Shown here in pieces: positions 16,264 through 26,046 of a DNA stretch of 64,000 bases. The DNA comes from Aeromonas piscicola (GTDB lineage: Bacteria; Pseudomonadota; Gammaproteobacteria; Enterobacterales; Aeromonadaceae). The notes under the pieces were generated by a model. The model searched no databases. It saw only the letters and a program-made list of their open reading frames with translations, and was not told the DNA's origin. The translations under genes and the position numbers were made by a program. The stretch is from positions 287,947-351,946 of the forward strand of contig NZ_CDBL01000073.1 of the NCBI RefSeq assembly GCF_000820005.1, read 5' to 3'. Position 1 is the first letter of the stretch. Each line of letters begins with the position of its first letter.

Positions 16264-17634
16264 TTATTCGCAGGCAACCTGCATCACCTTGATGGCCAGG
16301 CCACCACGGGAGGTTTCACGGTACTTGGAGTCCATGTCCTTGCCGGTGATGTACATGGTCTCGATGACCTTGTCCAGGGAGACGCGCGGCTTGGAGGTAC
16401 GACGCAGGGCCATGCGGGAGGCGTTGACCGCCTTCATGGCCGCGATGGCGTTGCGCTCGATGCAGGGCACCTGCACCTGACCGGCAACCGGATCACAGGT
16501 CAGACCCAGGTTGTGCTCCATGCCGATTTCGGCGGCTTCACACACGTGCTCCGGGCTGCCGCCCATCAGTTCGGTCAGACCCGCGGCGGCCATGGAGCAG
16601 GAGACACCCACTTCACCCTGGCAACCCACTTCGGCACCCGAGATGGAGGCGTTCATCTTGTAGAGCATGCCCACGGCACCGGCGGCCAGATAGAAACGGG
16701 TGTACTCGTCGCGACCCACCGGCTGGATGAACTTGTCGTAGTAGGCCAGCACGGCCGGGATGATGCCGGCGGCGCCGTTGGTCGGGGCCGTGACCACGCG
16801 GCCACCGGCGGCGTTCTCTTCACTCACCGCCAGGGCAAACATGTTGACCCAGTCGATGATGTTCATCGGATCGTTGGAGAGATTCTCGTTGGTGGTCAGC
16901 TGACGGTAGAGGGGCGCTGCACGGCGGGGTACACGCAGCGGGCCGGCCAGCACACCTTCGGTACGACAGCCACGCTCGATCCCTTCGCGCATTGTGTTCC
17001 AGATCTTGCCGAGCTTCTTGTAGATCTCTTCCGGGGTGTTGAAGCACTTCTCGTTCTCCAGCATCAGAGTGGAGATGGAGAGGCCGGTCTGGCTGCAGTG
17101 GGCGATCAGCTCTGCCGCACTCTTGAACGGGTAGCTGACGGACATGTCACCGCTGTCGGCCTTGCCGAAGTTCTCTTCGTCGACGATGAAACCACCACCG
17201 ATGGAGTAGTAGGTCTTGCTGTAGACGGCTTCATCTTCGATGAAGGCGGTCAGCTTCATGCCATTTTCGTGCAGCGGCAGGGCTTCGTCATGGAACACCA
17301 TGGCGCCCTTGGGGAAGCTGACAGTGTGGCAGTGCAGGCCGATCGGCAGGCGGCCGGTCTGCTCTACGCGGGAGATGAATTCAGGGATGGCGTCGATGTC
17401 GACGTTTTCCGGCAGGTTACCCGCCAGACCCATGATGATAGCGGTGTCGGTGTGATGACCTTTACCGGTCCAGGAGAGTGAGCCATAGACATCGACCTGG
17501 ATCCGGGTGATGTCACGGATCTTGCCGCCTGCACGCAGTTCATCCACGAACTGTTTGGCAGCTTTCATCGGGCCGACAGTGTGGGAAGAGGAGGGGCCAA
17601 CACCGATTTTGAAGATATCAAAAACGCTGATCAT
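16264..17634 (-). CDS. sdaA: L-serine ammonia-lyase (copy 1)
   Basis: 456 residues. An iron-sulfur L-serine dehydratase that converts serine to pyruvate and ammonia in the cytosol. [25 protein letters not shown] opens the beta domain. The catalytic domain has [41 protein letters not shown] and [20 protein letters not shown], which supply the conserved cluster cysteines. The C-terminus MQVACE ends near the usual regulatory tail Cys. AGG lies about 10 nt before the ATG. The tandem neighbour at 17911 is a paralogue. The two are separated by a terminator, so they are expressed independently. Confidence 0.95.
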   Translation of the reverse strand: MISVFDIFKIGVGPSSSHTVGPMKAAKQFVDELRAGGKIRDITRIQVDVYGSLSWTGKGHHTDTAIIMGLAGNLPENVDIDAIPEFISRVEQTGRLPIGLHCHTVSFPKGAMVFHDEALPLHENGMKLTAFIEDEAVYSKTYYSIGGGFIVDEENFGKADSGDMSVSYPFKSAAELIAHCSQTGLSISTLMLENEKCFNTPEEIYKKLGKIWNTMREGIERGCRTEGVLAGPLRVPRRAAPLYRQLTTNENLSNDPMNIIDWVNMFALAVSEENAAGGRVVTAPTNGAAGIIPAVLAYYDKFIQPVGRDEYTRFYLAAGAVGMLYKMNASISGAEVGCQGEVGVSCSMAAAGLTELMGGSPEHVCEAAEIGMEHNLGLTCDPVAGQVQVPCIERNAIAAMKAVNASRMALRRTSKPRVSLDKVIETMYITGKDMDSKYRETSRGGLAIKVMQVACE

Positions 17635-17853
17635 GTAACAATTACCTCAGGATAGAAGGGGGCGCCATGCCCACTCGCAGAAACGGGGTGATCCATGGGA
17701 CGAGGGCGTCGTCGCCGAGGTCAATGAACCAGATAACCGCAGTGTAACGGTTCAAAGCCTAAAAAAAGTTGAAATAGATCTATTTTTGTTGAATCAGAGG
17801 CGCGAGTATAAAATTTATTTTGATGCTTATCCATTTTGTTAAGCGTTTGCCCA

Positions 17854-17880
17854 TAAAAATACCCGGCCAGGCCGGGTATC
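17854..17880 (-). terminator. Intrinsic terminator of the upstream serine dehydratase
   Basis: Minus strand: ATACCCGGC and GCCGGGTAT (9 bp, loop CTG) followed by TTTTATGG. It lies 31 bp past the stop at 17911 and before the sdaA promoter. Confidence 0.85.
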
Positions 17881-17910
17881 GGGGGACAAAGTGGAGTCAA
17901 TTGGCTGTTT

Positions 17911-19293
<1,383 letters not shown>

Positions 19294-19444
19294 GACACCA
19301 CTCCGATTATGGGTTTTGTCTAAACATTGTAATTTTTTTGTAGTCGATGGAAAGCGGGGAAGCTGAGACGTGTGATGGCGGCATACAAATGAGTGGCTGG
19401 CAGCGGGCATAAAGGTTGGAATTGGCGCGCGGCATCAAAGAGAA

Positions 19445-19467
19445 GGAGCGAGACTTGGGCTCGCTCC
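19445..19467 (-). terminator. Intrinsic terminator of ppnP
   Basis: Minus strand: GGAGCGAG and CTCGCTCC (8 bp, 7-nt loop) followed by TTCTCTTTG. It lies 36 bp past the ppnP stop. Confidence 0.65.
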
Positions 19468-19503
19468 CTGGCACTGTTCAGCCATTCATCTGCGTTCAGT
19501 CAC

Positions 19504-19788
19504 TCAGTCGAGGAATTCGCACAGATAGGCAGTGGGGGTTTTCACCTCCAGCTTGAAGGAGGAGTCGCCCGCCACGTCGAAGGATTGGCCCTGGCTATAG
19601 GTGTGCCATTCATCTTCATCGGCCAGCTGGATGGTGAGGGCTCCCTTGACCACTGTCATCCGCTCGGGGGCGGCGGTATTGAACTGGTAGTCGCCCGCAT
19701 CCATCACTCCGACTGTGGCTTTGTCGCCTTTTTGCTCGAAAGCGATAGATTTTACATTTCCGTCAAAATACTCGTTAACTTTCAGCAT
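19504..19788 (-). CDS. ppnP: Pyrimidine/purine nucleoside phosphorylase (cupin)
   Basis: 94 residues, the same length as E. coli PpnP (YaiE), starting MLKVNEYFDGNVKSIAFEQ. This small cupin phosphorolyses a broad range of nucleosides to base and ribose-1-phosphate. The cupin core is YQFNTAAPERMTVVKGALTIQLADE...WHTYSQGQSFDVAGDSSFKLEV, and it ends TAYLCEFLD. The ATG at 19788 has AGGGATG upstream. It is monocistronic. It is a second purine-related gene in the window but lies far from the purine island. Confidence 0.93.
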   Translation of the reverse strand: MLKVNEYFDGNVKSIAFEQKGDKATVGVMDAGDYQFNTAAPERMTVVKGALTIQLADEDEWHTYSQGQSFDVAGDSSFKLEVKTPTAYLCEFLD

Positions 19789-20057
19789 GTTTTCATCCCT
19801 GTATGCACGTTTGCCCAGCAAAAGTAGCACAATGTTTTGTCAGTTGTCATGAACAAAGCGGCAAAAATCGCCATGTCCCTTTTGAATCTTCACTTTGTTG
19901 CAAACTTATCAATAACTCCCGTTAACGATCCGGCGATTTAAAACAGCAGATAAATATGAGATAAAGCGCGCGCTCAGGGGAATGAACAGAGGTTCTTCCC
20001 CTGTTTGGTTAATTGCACTGGGAAAGTGTGAATATTTGCTAATTAAAGGAACATTCT

Positions 20058-21302
20058 GTGTTAACAAAAGGACTCATCAAGAACGTTGGCTTCCAGGTAG
20101 TGGTGGCCATGGTGCTGGGGGCACTGGTGGGGGCGTTCATGGGTGAACAAGCCACCGTCTTTGCGCCGCTCGGCACCCTCTTTATCCAGCTGATCAAGAT
20201 GCTGGTAATCCCGCTGGTGGCCGTCGCCATACTGTCGGGTGCGGCCAACCTGGGCGCCAGCCCGGCGGCGGGCAAGATAGGGGTCACCACCCTGGTATTC
20301 TTCCTCGGTACCTCTGCGCTGGCCGTGCTGCTGGCGCTGGTGATGGGGCAAATCTTCAAACCGGGCGTCGGGGTCGAGTTTGGCTCCATGGCCTCCATGT
20401 TCTCCGGTGATTACGCCGACAAGGGCGCCTTGCCAGATGCGGTGTCGACCCTGCTCGGCATGATCCCGACCAACGTGTTCCAGGCACTGAACGAGGCCAA
20501 CATTTTGCAGATCCTGGTGTTTTGCATGTTCCTCGGCATCGCGCTGGCCAAGCAGCCCCGCGAGCGCGCCAAGCCGCTGGTGGACGGGCTCAACACCCTG
20601 GTGGATGCCTTCGTCTGGATGATCAACAAGGTGATGCTGATAGCGCCGCTCGGGGTATTTGGTCTGATGGCCGAGGCCATAGGTACCTACGGCTTCGACG
20701 TGCTGACCCTGGTGCTCAAGCTGTTCCTGGTCTATCTGGCCGCCATTCTGATCTTCGCCTTCGTGGTCTACCCGCTGCTGATCGTGCTCTTCTCCAACAC
20801 CCCGGTGCGCAAGTATCTGTCGGCAATGAAGAAGCCGCAGATCGTCGCCTTCTCCACCGCCTCTTCCATGGCGACCCTGCCGGTCAACATGGAAACCTGC
20901 GAGCAGGATCTGAAGGTGACCAACGCCACGGCGTCATTCGTGCTGCCACTCGGCGCTACCATCAACATGAGCGGCAACGCCATCTATTACGGTCTGGTCG
21001 CCATCTTCTTCGCCCAGGTCTACAACATAGATCTCTCCATGGGTGCCTGGGCCGCCATCATAGTGACCGCGACCCTGGGAGCCATTGGTCAGGCCGGTGT
21101 GCCGGGCCCGAGCTTCCTGGTGGTGGCCGTGCTGCTGGCTGCCGGGATCCCCATCGAGGGCTTGCCGCTGCTGTTTGCACTGGATCGTCTGTTCGACATG
21201 ATCCGTACCGCCCTGAACATCACGGGGGATGCGGCCTGCGCCATTATCGTCGATCGCTACAGCCCGGATTACGATCCGGATCGCTGGAGCAAGGAAGCCT
21301 GA
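20058..21302 (+). CDS. Dicarboxylate/amino acid:cation symporter (DAACS family)
   Basis: 414 residues, an inner-membrane GltP/DctA-like secondary transporter. Helical hairpin 1 has the serine-rich AFSTASSMATLPV (about 268-280). TM7 has NATASFVLPLGATINMSGNAIYYG (about 295-318), matching the NMDGT-type unwound region (here NMSGN). Hairpin 2 has GQAGVPGPSFLVVAVLL, and TM8 has DRLFDMIRTALNITGDAACAIIVDR. The NMSGN variant and DAACS branch make glutamate, aspartate, serine or dicarboxylates all possible. The start is GTG with AAAGGA 8 nt upstream. A strong terminator follows. Confidence 0.9.
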   Translation: MLTKGLIKNVGFQVVVAMVLGALVGAFMGEQATVFAPLGTLFIQLIKMLVIPLVAVAILSGAANLGASPAAGKIGVTTLVFFLGTSALAVLLALVMGQIFKPGVGVEFGSMASMFSGDYADKGALPDAVSTLLGMIPTNVFQALNEANILQILVFCMFLGIALAKQPRERAKPLVDGLNTLVDAFVWMINKVMLIAPLGVFGLMAEAIGTYGFDVLTLVLKLFLVYLAAILIFAFVVYPLLIVLFSNTPVRKYLSAMKKPQIVAFSTASSMATLPVNMETCEQDLKVTNATASFVLPLGATINMSGNAIYYGLVAIFFAQVYNIDLSMGAWAAIIVTATLGAIGQAGVPGPSFLVVAVLLAAGIPIEGLPLLFALDRLFDMIRTALNITGDAACAIIVDRYSPDYDPDRWSKEA

Positions 21303-21328
21303 GACCAGGCTCACTGCCATGAATGACA

Positions 21329-21360
21329 AGAGGGAGGCGCAAGCCTCCCTCTTTTTATTT
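21329..21360 (+). terminator. Intrinsic terminator of the symporter gene
   Basis: AGAGGGAGGC and GCCTCCCTCT (10 bp, loop GCAA) followed by TTTTATTT, 26 bp past the stop. Confidence 0.93.
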
Positions 21361-21400
21361 TCCTCGGGCAGGGATTGTCACCCCCGCCGACTCAGGGGGT

Positions 21401-21455
21401 CAGCTGGCCCAATGCCTGCTGGCAACGCGGCTCGGCGGCGTTGAGTTTCAGCGGG
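21401..21455 (-). pseudogene. Degenerate duplicate of the MerR gene 3' end
   Basis: This stretch aligns with 21501-21555, the last codons of the MerR gene, at an offset of exactly 100 nt. GGCAACGC.GCTCGGCGGC is shared, and about 15 of the first 20 bases match. On the minus strand it can be read as PLKLNAAEPRCQQALGQL, against LLELDAAEQRCQLALTQL in the real gene. No start or upstream domain is present, so it is a remnant of a partial duplication or of a lost paralogue. Confidence 0.7.
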
Positions 21456-21494
21456 GCCTGAGGGCCCCTCTCTTTGATGACGGCTGACAGGAGC

Positions 21495-21890
21495 TCATCG
21501 CAGTTGGGTCAGTGCCAGCTGGCAACGCTGCTCGGCGGCATCGAGTTCCAGCAGCACCATCTTGATGTCTTCCAGCTGCTGTTCCAGCATCTCCCGTTTG
21601 TCGGCCACCAGTCCCAGCATGGTCTGCAGCTGGGTTCGGCTGCTCTTGTCTGCATCGTAGAGATCGAACAGATCGCGGATATCCGCCAGGCTGAAGCCCA
21701 GCCGCTTGCCGCGCAGGGTCAACTTGAGACGCACCCTGTCCTGCCGGCTGTAGATCCGGGTCTGTCCCTGGCGGGCAGGATTCAAAAGTCCCTGATCTTC
21801 ATAAAAACGAATACTTCGGGTCGTAACATCAAATTCACGGGCCAGTTCGCTGATGCTGTAGGTCCGCGTGTCATCCTTGGATTTGGTCAT
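21495..21890 (-). CDS. MerR family regulator (LiuR-like)
   Basis: 131 residues from the ATG at 21890. The N-terminal MerR helix-turn-helix is TYSISELAREFDVTTRSIRFYEDQGLLNPARQGQTRIYSRQDRVRLKLTLRGKRLGFSLADIRDLFDLYD (about 10-80), followed by a long dimerisation helix (about 85-131). No metal-binding cysteines are seen in the usual C-terminal loop. This pattern resembles LiuR, the repressor of branched-chain amino-acid and acyl-CoA degradation genes. That fits its position, divergent from an acetyl-CoA acetyltransferase with a 133-bp shared promoter region. The ribosome site is weak. A truncated copy of its 3' end lies just downstream. Confidence 0.85.
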   Translation of the reverse strand: MTKSKDDTRTYSISELAREFDVTTRSIRFYEDQGLLNPARQGQTRIYSRQDRVRLKLTLRGKRLGFSLADIRDLFDLYDADKSSRTQLQTMLGLVADKREMLEQQLEDIKMVLLELDAAEQRCQLALTQLR

Positions 21891-22023
21891 ACGGCTGTCT
21901 TGGCTGCCATCTTGGTTGTCAATGCAGGCTGGCACCTTACCCAAACGTCAACTGCCCCGCAAGTCTTGTTCCTGCTGCGGTGGCAGCATATGTTATGTCC
22001 ATGTAACAAGGAGAGTGCAATTG

Positions 22024-23187
22024 ATGGATATAGTGATTGTTGCGGCCAAACGTACCCCCATGGGGGCCTTTCAGGGGGCCCTGGCCAACCAGACTGCCCC
22101 CGAGCTGGGGGCTTGTGCCATCGCCGCCGCCATGGCGCAGGCCGGGCTCAGAGGCGATCAAATCGATGAAGCCTATCTGGGCAATGTGCTCAGCGCAGGG
22201 GTGGGGCAGGCGCCCGCGCGTCAGGCTGTGCTGAAGGCCGGCTTGCCGGACGGCGTGCCCTGCACCACGGTCAACAAGGTGTGTGGCTCCGGCATGAAGG
22301 CGGTGATGCTGGCGGCAGACGGCTTGCGCCTCGGTGACACTAACATAGTGATCGCCGGAGGGATGGAGAGCATGAGTCGCGCTCCCTATCTGCTCGACAA
22401 GGCGCGCAGCGGTTTTCGGATGGGGCACCAGAGCGTGCTGGATCACATGTTCCTCGATGGTTTGCAGGATGCCTATGAGGGTCAGCTGATGGGCCATTAT
22501 GCCCAGCAGAGTGCCGATCGCGCCGGGCTGACCCGCGCCGACATGGACGCCTTTGCCATCGCCTCTCTGGAGCGTGCCTTGGCGGCGCAACAGAGCGGAG
22601 CATTCAAGGCCGAGCTGGCACCTGTGATGGCCGGAGATACCCTGCTGCTCGCCGAGGATGAACAGCCGGCCAAGGCCAGGCCCGAGAAGATCCCCCATCT
22701 GAAACCGGCATTCAGCAAGCAGGGCACCATCACGGCGGCCAACGCCAGCTCCATCTCGGATGGGGCGGCGGCGCTGATCCTGATGCGCGCCGAGACGGCG
22801 GTGCAACTGGGCCTGCCGGTGCTGGCCAAGCTGGTGGGTTATCAGAGCCATGCCGCCGTGCCTGCCGAATTCACCAGCGCCCCGGTCGGTGCTATCTACA
22901 GTCTGCTGGCCAAGGTGGGCTGGCGAGTGGAAGAGGTGGACTTGTTCGAAATCAATGAGGCGTTTGCCATGGTCAGCTTGCTGGCGATGGCGGGCTGCAA
23001 GCTGCCCCATGACAAGGTGAACGTGAACGGCGGGGCCTGCGCGCTGGGCCATCCGCTGGGGGCGAGCGGCGCCCGGATCCTGGTCACCCTTATTTATGCA
23101 TTGCGCGCGCGCGGCCTGAAACGGGGAGTGGCTAGCCTGTGCATCGGTGGGGGAGAGGCGACGGCGATTGCCCTCGAACTGAGTTAA
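22024..23187 (+). CDS. Acetyl-CoA C-acetyltransferase (thiolase)
   Basis: 387 residues, a biosynthetic/degradative thiolase (two acetyl-CoA to acetoacetyl-CoA, reversible). The acyl-accepting Cys lies in TTVNKVCGSGMKAVMLA (about Cys 88), the His in NVNGGACALGHPLGASGARI, and the second Cys in SLCIGGGEATAIALE. ATG at 22024 with AAGGAG 11 nt upstream. The divergent MerR gene suggests control as part of acyl-CoA or leucine catabolism. Its stop overlaps by 4 nt the stop of the converging EAL-HDOD gene, leaving no terminator between them. Gene symbols atoB, phbA or liu-type are all plausible, so none is given. Confidence 0.92.
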   Translation: MDIVIVAAKRTPMGAFQGALANQTAPELGACAIAAAMAQAGLRGDQIDEAYLGNVLSAGVGQAPARQAVLKAGLPDGVPCTTVNKVCGSGMKAVMLAADGLRLGDTNIVIAGGMESMSRAPYLLDKARSGFRMGHQSVLDHMFLDGLQDAYEGQLMGHYAQQSADRAGLTRADMDAFAIASLERALAAQQSGAFKAELAPVMAGDTLLLAEDEQPAKARPEKIPHLKPAFSKQGTITAANASSISDGAAALILMRAETAVQLGLPVLAKLVGYQSHAAVPAEFTSAPVGAIYSLLAKVGWRVEEVDLFEINEAFAMVSLLAMAGCKLPHDKVNVNGGACALGHPLGASGARILVTLIYALRARGLKRGVASLCIGGGEATAIALELS

Positions 23188-24407
23188 TCCGTGTCCGCCA
23201 TGGCCTGGAGTTGCTGGTTGACCCAGGCCGTGGCGGCCAGATAGAGCTGGCTGACCTTCTCTTCATTGAGCCCGAGCCGGGCCGTTCTGGCGGTGATGCG
23301 CTGCCAGTTCGCACTCTCATAGTCCTCACAGAACGAGAGATAAAACCCCAGGTTGCCCTTGCGTTCCAGCAGGGCGACCCGGATCTCCTCGATCAGGGGA
23401 ATGGTGCCGAGCAGCTTGTCCATCGGCTGTTCCATCAGCACATCCAGCAGCGAGAACAAGCCTGTGATGAAGGCCTGCTGTGCCTGCTGGGTAGGAGCAT
23501 GGGCGTGGGCCAGCAGTTCGCAGAAACGGGCTCGGATCATGGACATCTGATAGAGCTCGGCGCTCTTGCCATGGCCGGCACTGGTGGCGGCGACCAGAGT
23601 CACAAAGCGTTTGAGCTGGGCGTGGCCAAGATAGATGGCGGCCTGGCGAAAGGAGGAGATGGGATTGGCGTGGCTCTTCAGGTGGTTGACGTAACGCAGC
23701 AGCTTGAGTGACAGGGAGATGTCCTGACTCAGCAGTTGCTCGATGCGATTGAGGTCTGGCTCCTCCTGATTGACCACGTTGAGCAGTTGCATCACCACCA
23801 CCTGGGCTGGCTCCATGGTGGCCTGCTTCACCATCTCGGGTCGGCTGAAGAAGAAGCCCTGGAACAGATCGATACCGAGCCGTTTTACCCGCTCGAACTC
23901 CGCCTTGTCTTCCACCTTCTCCGCCAGGTAGGTGAGCTTCAGATGTTTATGCTGCTGGATGAACACCTTGATCCGCAACAGCGAGGTAGCGCGCAGATCG
24001 AACTTGATGATGTGGATATAGGGCAGGAAGCGCTCCCACTCGTCCGACATGGTGAAGTCGTCCAGCGCCAGCTGATAACCCAGCCCATGCAGCTGCTGTA
24101 CCTTGGCCAGCAGGGCATCATCGGGATCGGCATCCTCCAGGATCTCGATCACCACCTTTTCTTGTGGCAAGCACTCGGCCAGCCCCTCCAGCAACAGGGA
24201 GTGGGGGAAGTTGATAAAGCAGGGACGGCCACCGAGAAGCTGATCTATGTTCTGTTGCAGGAACTGCTCGACCACCAGTCTGGCTGTGGCTTGTTGAGAG
24301 GAGATCACCGGAAAGACATTATTCAGACTGTCGCGAAACAGGAGCTCATAGGCGTGGGTATTCAACTCCCTATCCAGGATGGGCTGCCTTGCTACGTATG
24401 AATACAT
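23184..24407 (-). CDS. Degenerate EAL plus HDOD signalling protein
   Basis: 407 residues. Residues 1-200 form an EAL-like domain starting YSYVARQPILDRELNTHAYELLFR. The catalytic signature is degenerate (ELL for EAL, DDFTMS for DDFGTG, AEKVED for AEGVE), so cyclic-di-GMP hydrolysis is unlikely, though QGFFFSRP is kept. Residues about 205-400 form an HDOD domain (LLSQDISLSLKLLRYVNHLKS, AAIYLGHAQLKRFVTLVA). The layout is that of the YuxH/CdgJ group, which in Vibrio affects motility. GGAGAGATGC precedes the ATG at 24407. It converges on the thiolase with a 4-nt overlap. Confidence 0.85.
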   Translation of the reverse strand: MYSYVARQPILDRELNTHAYELLFRDSLNNVFPVISSQQATARLVVEQFLQQNIDQLLGGRPCFINFPHSLLLEGLAECLPQEKVVIEILEDADPDDALLAKVQQLHGLGYQLALDDFTMSDEWERFLPYIHIIKFDLRATSLLRIKVFIQQHKHLKLTYLAEKVEDKAEFERVKRLGIDLFQGFFFSRPEMVKQATMEPAQVVVMQLLNVVNQEEPDLNRIEQLLSQDISLSLKLLRYVNHLKSHANPISSFRQAAIYLGHAQLKRFVTLVAATSAGHGKSAELYQMSMIRARFCELLAHAHAPTQQAQQAFITGLFSLLDVLMEQPMDKLLGTIPLIEEIRVALLERKGNLGFYLSFCEDYESANWQRITARTARLGLNEEKVSQLYLAATAWVNQQLQAMADTD

Positions 24408-24453
24408 GCATCTCTCCAGTGTGGGTACTGGATTGATTTTATTGTGAAGATGC

Positions 24454-24504
24454 GCACTATGCCAGTACTGCCGGGCCGGAAACGGTCAATAACTGGCATA
24501 GTGC
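24454..24504. repeat. Perfect 13-bp inverted repeat
   Basis: GCACTATGCCAGT (24454-24466) and ACTGGCATAGTGC (24492-24504) are exact reverse complements, separated by 25 nt. It lies between the start of the EAL-HDOD gene and the end of fadL copy 1. There is no T tract on either side, so it is a poor terminator; a cruciform or paired operator is possible. Confidence 0.75.
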
Positions 24505-24536
24505 TTGTATGGGAGGAGGATCTGCCCCGGCTTGGA

Positions 24537-25793
24537 CTAGAAGAGGTAGTTCAACTGCAGACCAGCCAGCCAGGCATCCCCTTCCGAGGTACCCTGGAAG
24601 GTGGAGGTGGTCTGCGGGATCCCTGGTTTCAGCTGCATGGTTTCGGTCACATCCACCTTCTTGCCATCGATCAGGGTCAGGCCCAGATCCAGCGAGAGGT
24701 TGCGGTCGATCTGGTAACCCACCCCGGCGCTGTACCAGACCCGATCAGAGTCAGGGATGGAGATGGTGCGGCGATCCGCCGGCACAGGACTGCGGTCATA
24801 GGCCAGGCCGGAGCGCAGTTGCCATTGCGGCGTCAGCTGATAGGTCAGGCCTAGAGCGTAGCGCCAGCTGTCTTTCCAGTGTTCGTCCTTGATGTGCATG
24901 ACGCCGTGGTGGTCGAGCTCGGATTCGAGCTGCACGAACTTGCTCCAGTTGGTCCAGTTGATGCTTGAGTGCAGCGCCAGGCTGGGTGTCAGCTGGTGGA
25001 ACAGCGCCAGTTCGGCGGTGGCGGGCAGGGGCAGTTCCAGGCTGCCGGTATCGGTAAATGGCTGACCGTTCTGATCGATGCCGATGGCATCGCCAGAGAG
25101 CTTCAGGGTCACGTCGTGGCGGTAGGAGAGGCCGATGCGCGTCGCATCCGACAGCTCCAGCAGGCTACCCAGGTTCCAGCCCATGGCCCAGCCATCCCCC
25201 TTCAGGTGCTTGGCGATCTTGTTGTTGGAGGGGAAGGTGCCACCCACTTCTCCTTCCCCCTGAATGGCGGAGAGGCCGGCCCCGACGGACCAGACACGGT
25301 TGATGCGATAGGCCAGCGAGGCCCCCAGATCCAGGGTCTTGATATCGGAGACGTTGCCGAAGTGACCGGCATTGTAGTTGTCCGGCATCTCGACGCCGAG
25401 GCCGTAGTAGGAGGTCGCCGCCAGCCCCAGTCGCCACTGCTCATTGAGCGGCACTATCAGGTAGGCGTTCGGTACCCAGGCATCATCGGCAATGTCGTGG
25501 GCGCTCGCATCCAGCGTGACGGGCCCCGTGGCGGTGGGCACCCGGGTGATCCCTTCGATATTGACGTCGGGGCGCACATAGATGAATCCGCCGGAGAAGG
25601 CCATGCGATCAAAACGGGTCATGGCGGCGGCATTGCGGGAGAGCACACTGGCATTGTCGGCGATGGCGGCCTCGCCTGCGAAGGCGCGGCCCATGCCGGT
25701 GGCGGATTGTTCGGCCAGCTGGAAACCTGCCGCCTGGGCTTGGCTTGACAGCACCAGCAGGGCGATAAGAGACGGCTTCATGATGAAGTGCAT
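24537..25793 (-). CDS. FadL-type outer-membrane transporter, copy 1 (variant NAA motif)
   Basis: 418 residues from the ATG at 25793 (AAGGA 7 nt upstream), with a signal peptide ending near AQA. FadL porins pass long-chain fatty acids or other hydrophobic compounds across the outer membrane. The N-terminal hatch has GFQLAEQSATGMGRAFAGEAAIADNASVLSRNAAAMTRFD: the family NPA triplet is NAA here (residues 54-56), checked in the DNA. The barrel ends with LQLNYLF, a typical outer-membrane C-terminal Phe. A FadR-like site lies 62 bp upstream. It resembles copy 2 throughout but is clearly diverged. Confidence 0.9.
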   Translation of the reverse strand: MHFIMKPSLIALLVLSSQAQAAGFQLAEQSATGMGRAFAGEAAIADNASVLSRNAAAMTRFDRMAFSGGFIYVRPDVNIEGITRVPTATGPVTLDASAHDIADDAWVPNAYLIVPLNEQWRLGLAATSYYGLGVEMPDNYNAGHFGNVSDIKTLDLGASLAYRINRVWSVGAGLSAIQGEGEVGGTFPSNNKIAKHLKGDGWAMGWNLGSLLELSDATRIGLSYRHDVTLKLSGDAIGIDQNGQPFTDTGSLELPLPATAELALFHQLTPSLALHSSINWTNWSKFVQLESELDHHGVMHIKDEHWKDSWRYALGLTYQLTPQWQLRSGLAYDRSPVPADRRTISIPDSDRVWYSAGVGYQIDRNLSLDLGLTLIDGKKVDVTETMQLKPGIPQTTSTFQGTSEGDAWLAGLQLNYLF

Positions 25794-25854
25794 TGGATGG
25801 TCCTTGAAAGTGAACTCGGCGTTCAATCTGTCTTATGGTTGGGTGCAGGATTTT

Positions 25855-25871
25855 ATATGGTATGACCAGTA
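25855..25871 (-). promoter_or_regulatory. FadR-like operator upstream of fadL copy 1
   Basis: ATATGGTATGACCAGTA matches 12 of 16 fixed positions of the palindrome AACTGGTCNGACCAGTT (E. coli FadR consensus, from memory), with the right half GACCAGT intact. It lies 62 bp before the fadL start, a usual place for repression. Confidence 0.6.
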
Positions 25872-25939
25872 AGGCAACGGCAGGGGAGTCGTGGGGAGAA
25901 AAACAAGATTAAATGCTGAGGGATAGGGGGCTAATAGCT

Positions 25940-25984
25940 TGATAAAAAAGGAAAAGCGTACAGCTGTTTGCTACAGCTGTACGC
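25940..25984 (-). terminator. Second of two tandem terminators after fadL copy 2
   Basis: GCGTACAGCTGT (25956-25967) and ACAGCTGTACGC (25973-25984) form a perfect 12-bp stem. On the minus strand the stem is followed by TTTTCCTTTTTTATC. It backs up the terminator at 26003. Confidence 0.85.
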
Positions 25985-26002
25985 TGAAAGCAGAATTTGG
26001 CA

Positions 26003-26030
26003 TAAAAAAAGAGCGCCCGCAGGCGCTCTT
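26003..26030 (-). terminator. First terminator after fadL copy 2
   Basis: Minus strand: AGAGCGCC and GGCGCTCT (8 bp, 4-nt loop) followed by a run of seven T, 17 bp past the fadL copy 2 stop. Confidence 0.92.
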
Positions 26031-26046
26031 GTCGATTGGCTGATGA

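Noticed and set aside
21937-21951. LiuR-type operator TTACCCAAACGTCAA between the MerR gene and the thiolase
   Set aside because: Only one half (AAACGTCAA) looks like the remembered LiuR site, the other half does not pair with it, and no -35/-10 spacing typical of MerR promoters surrounds it.
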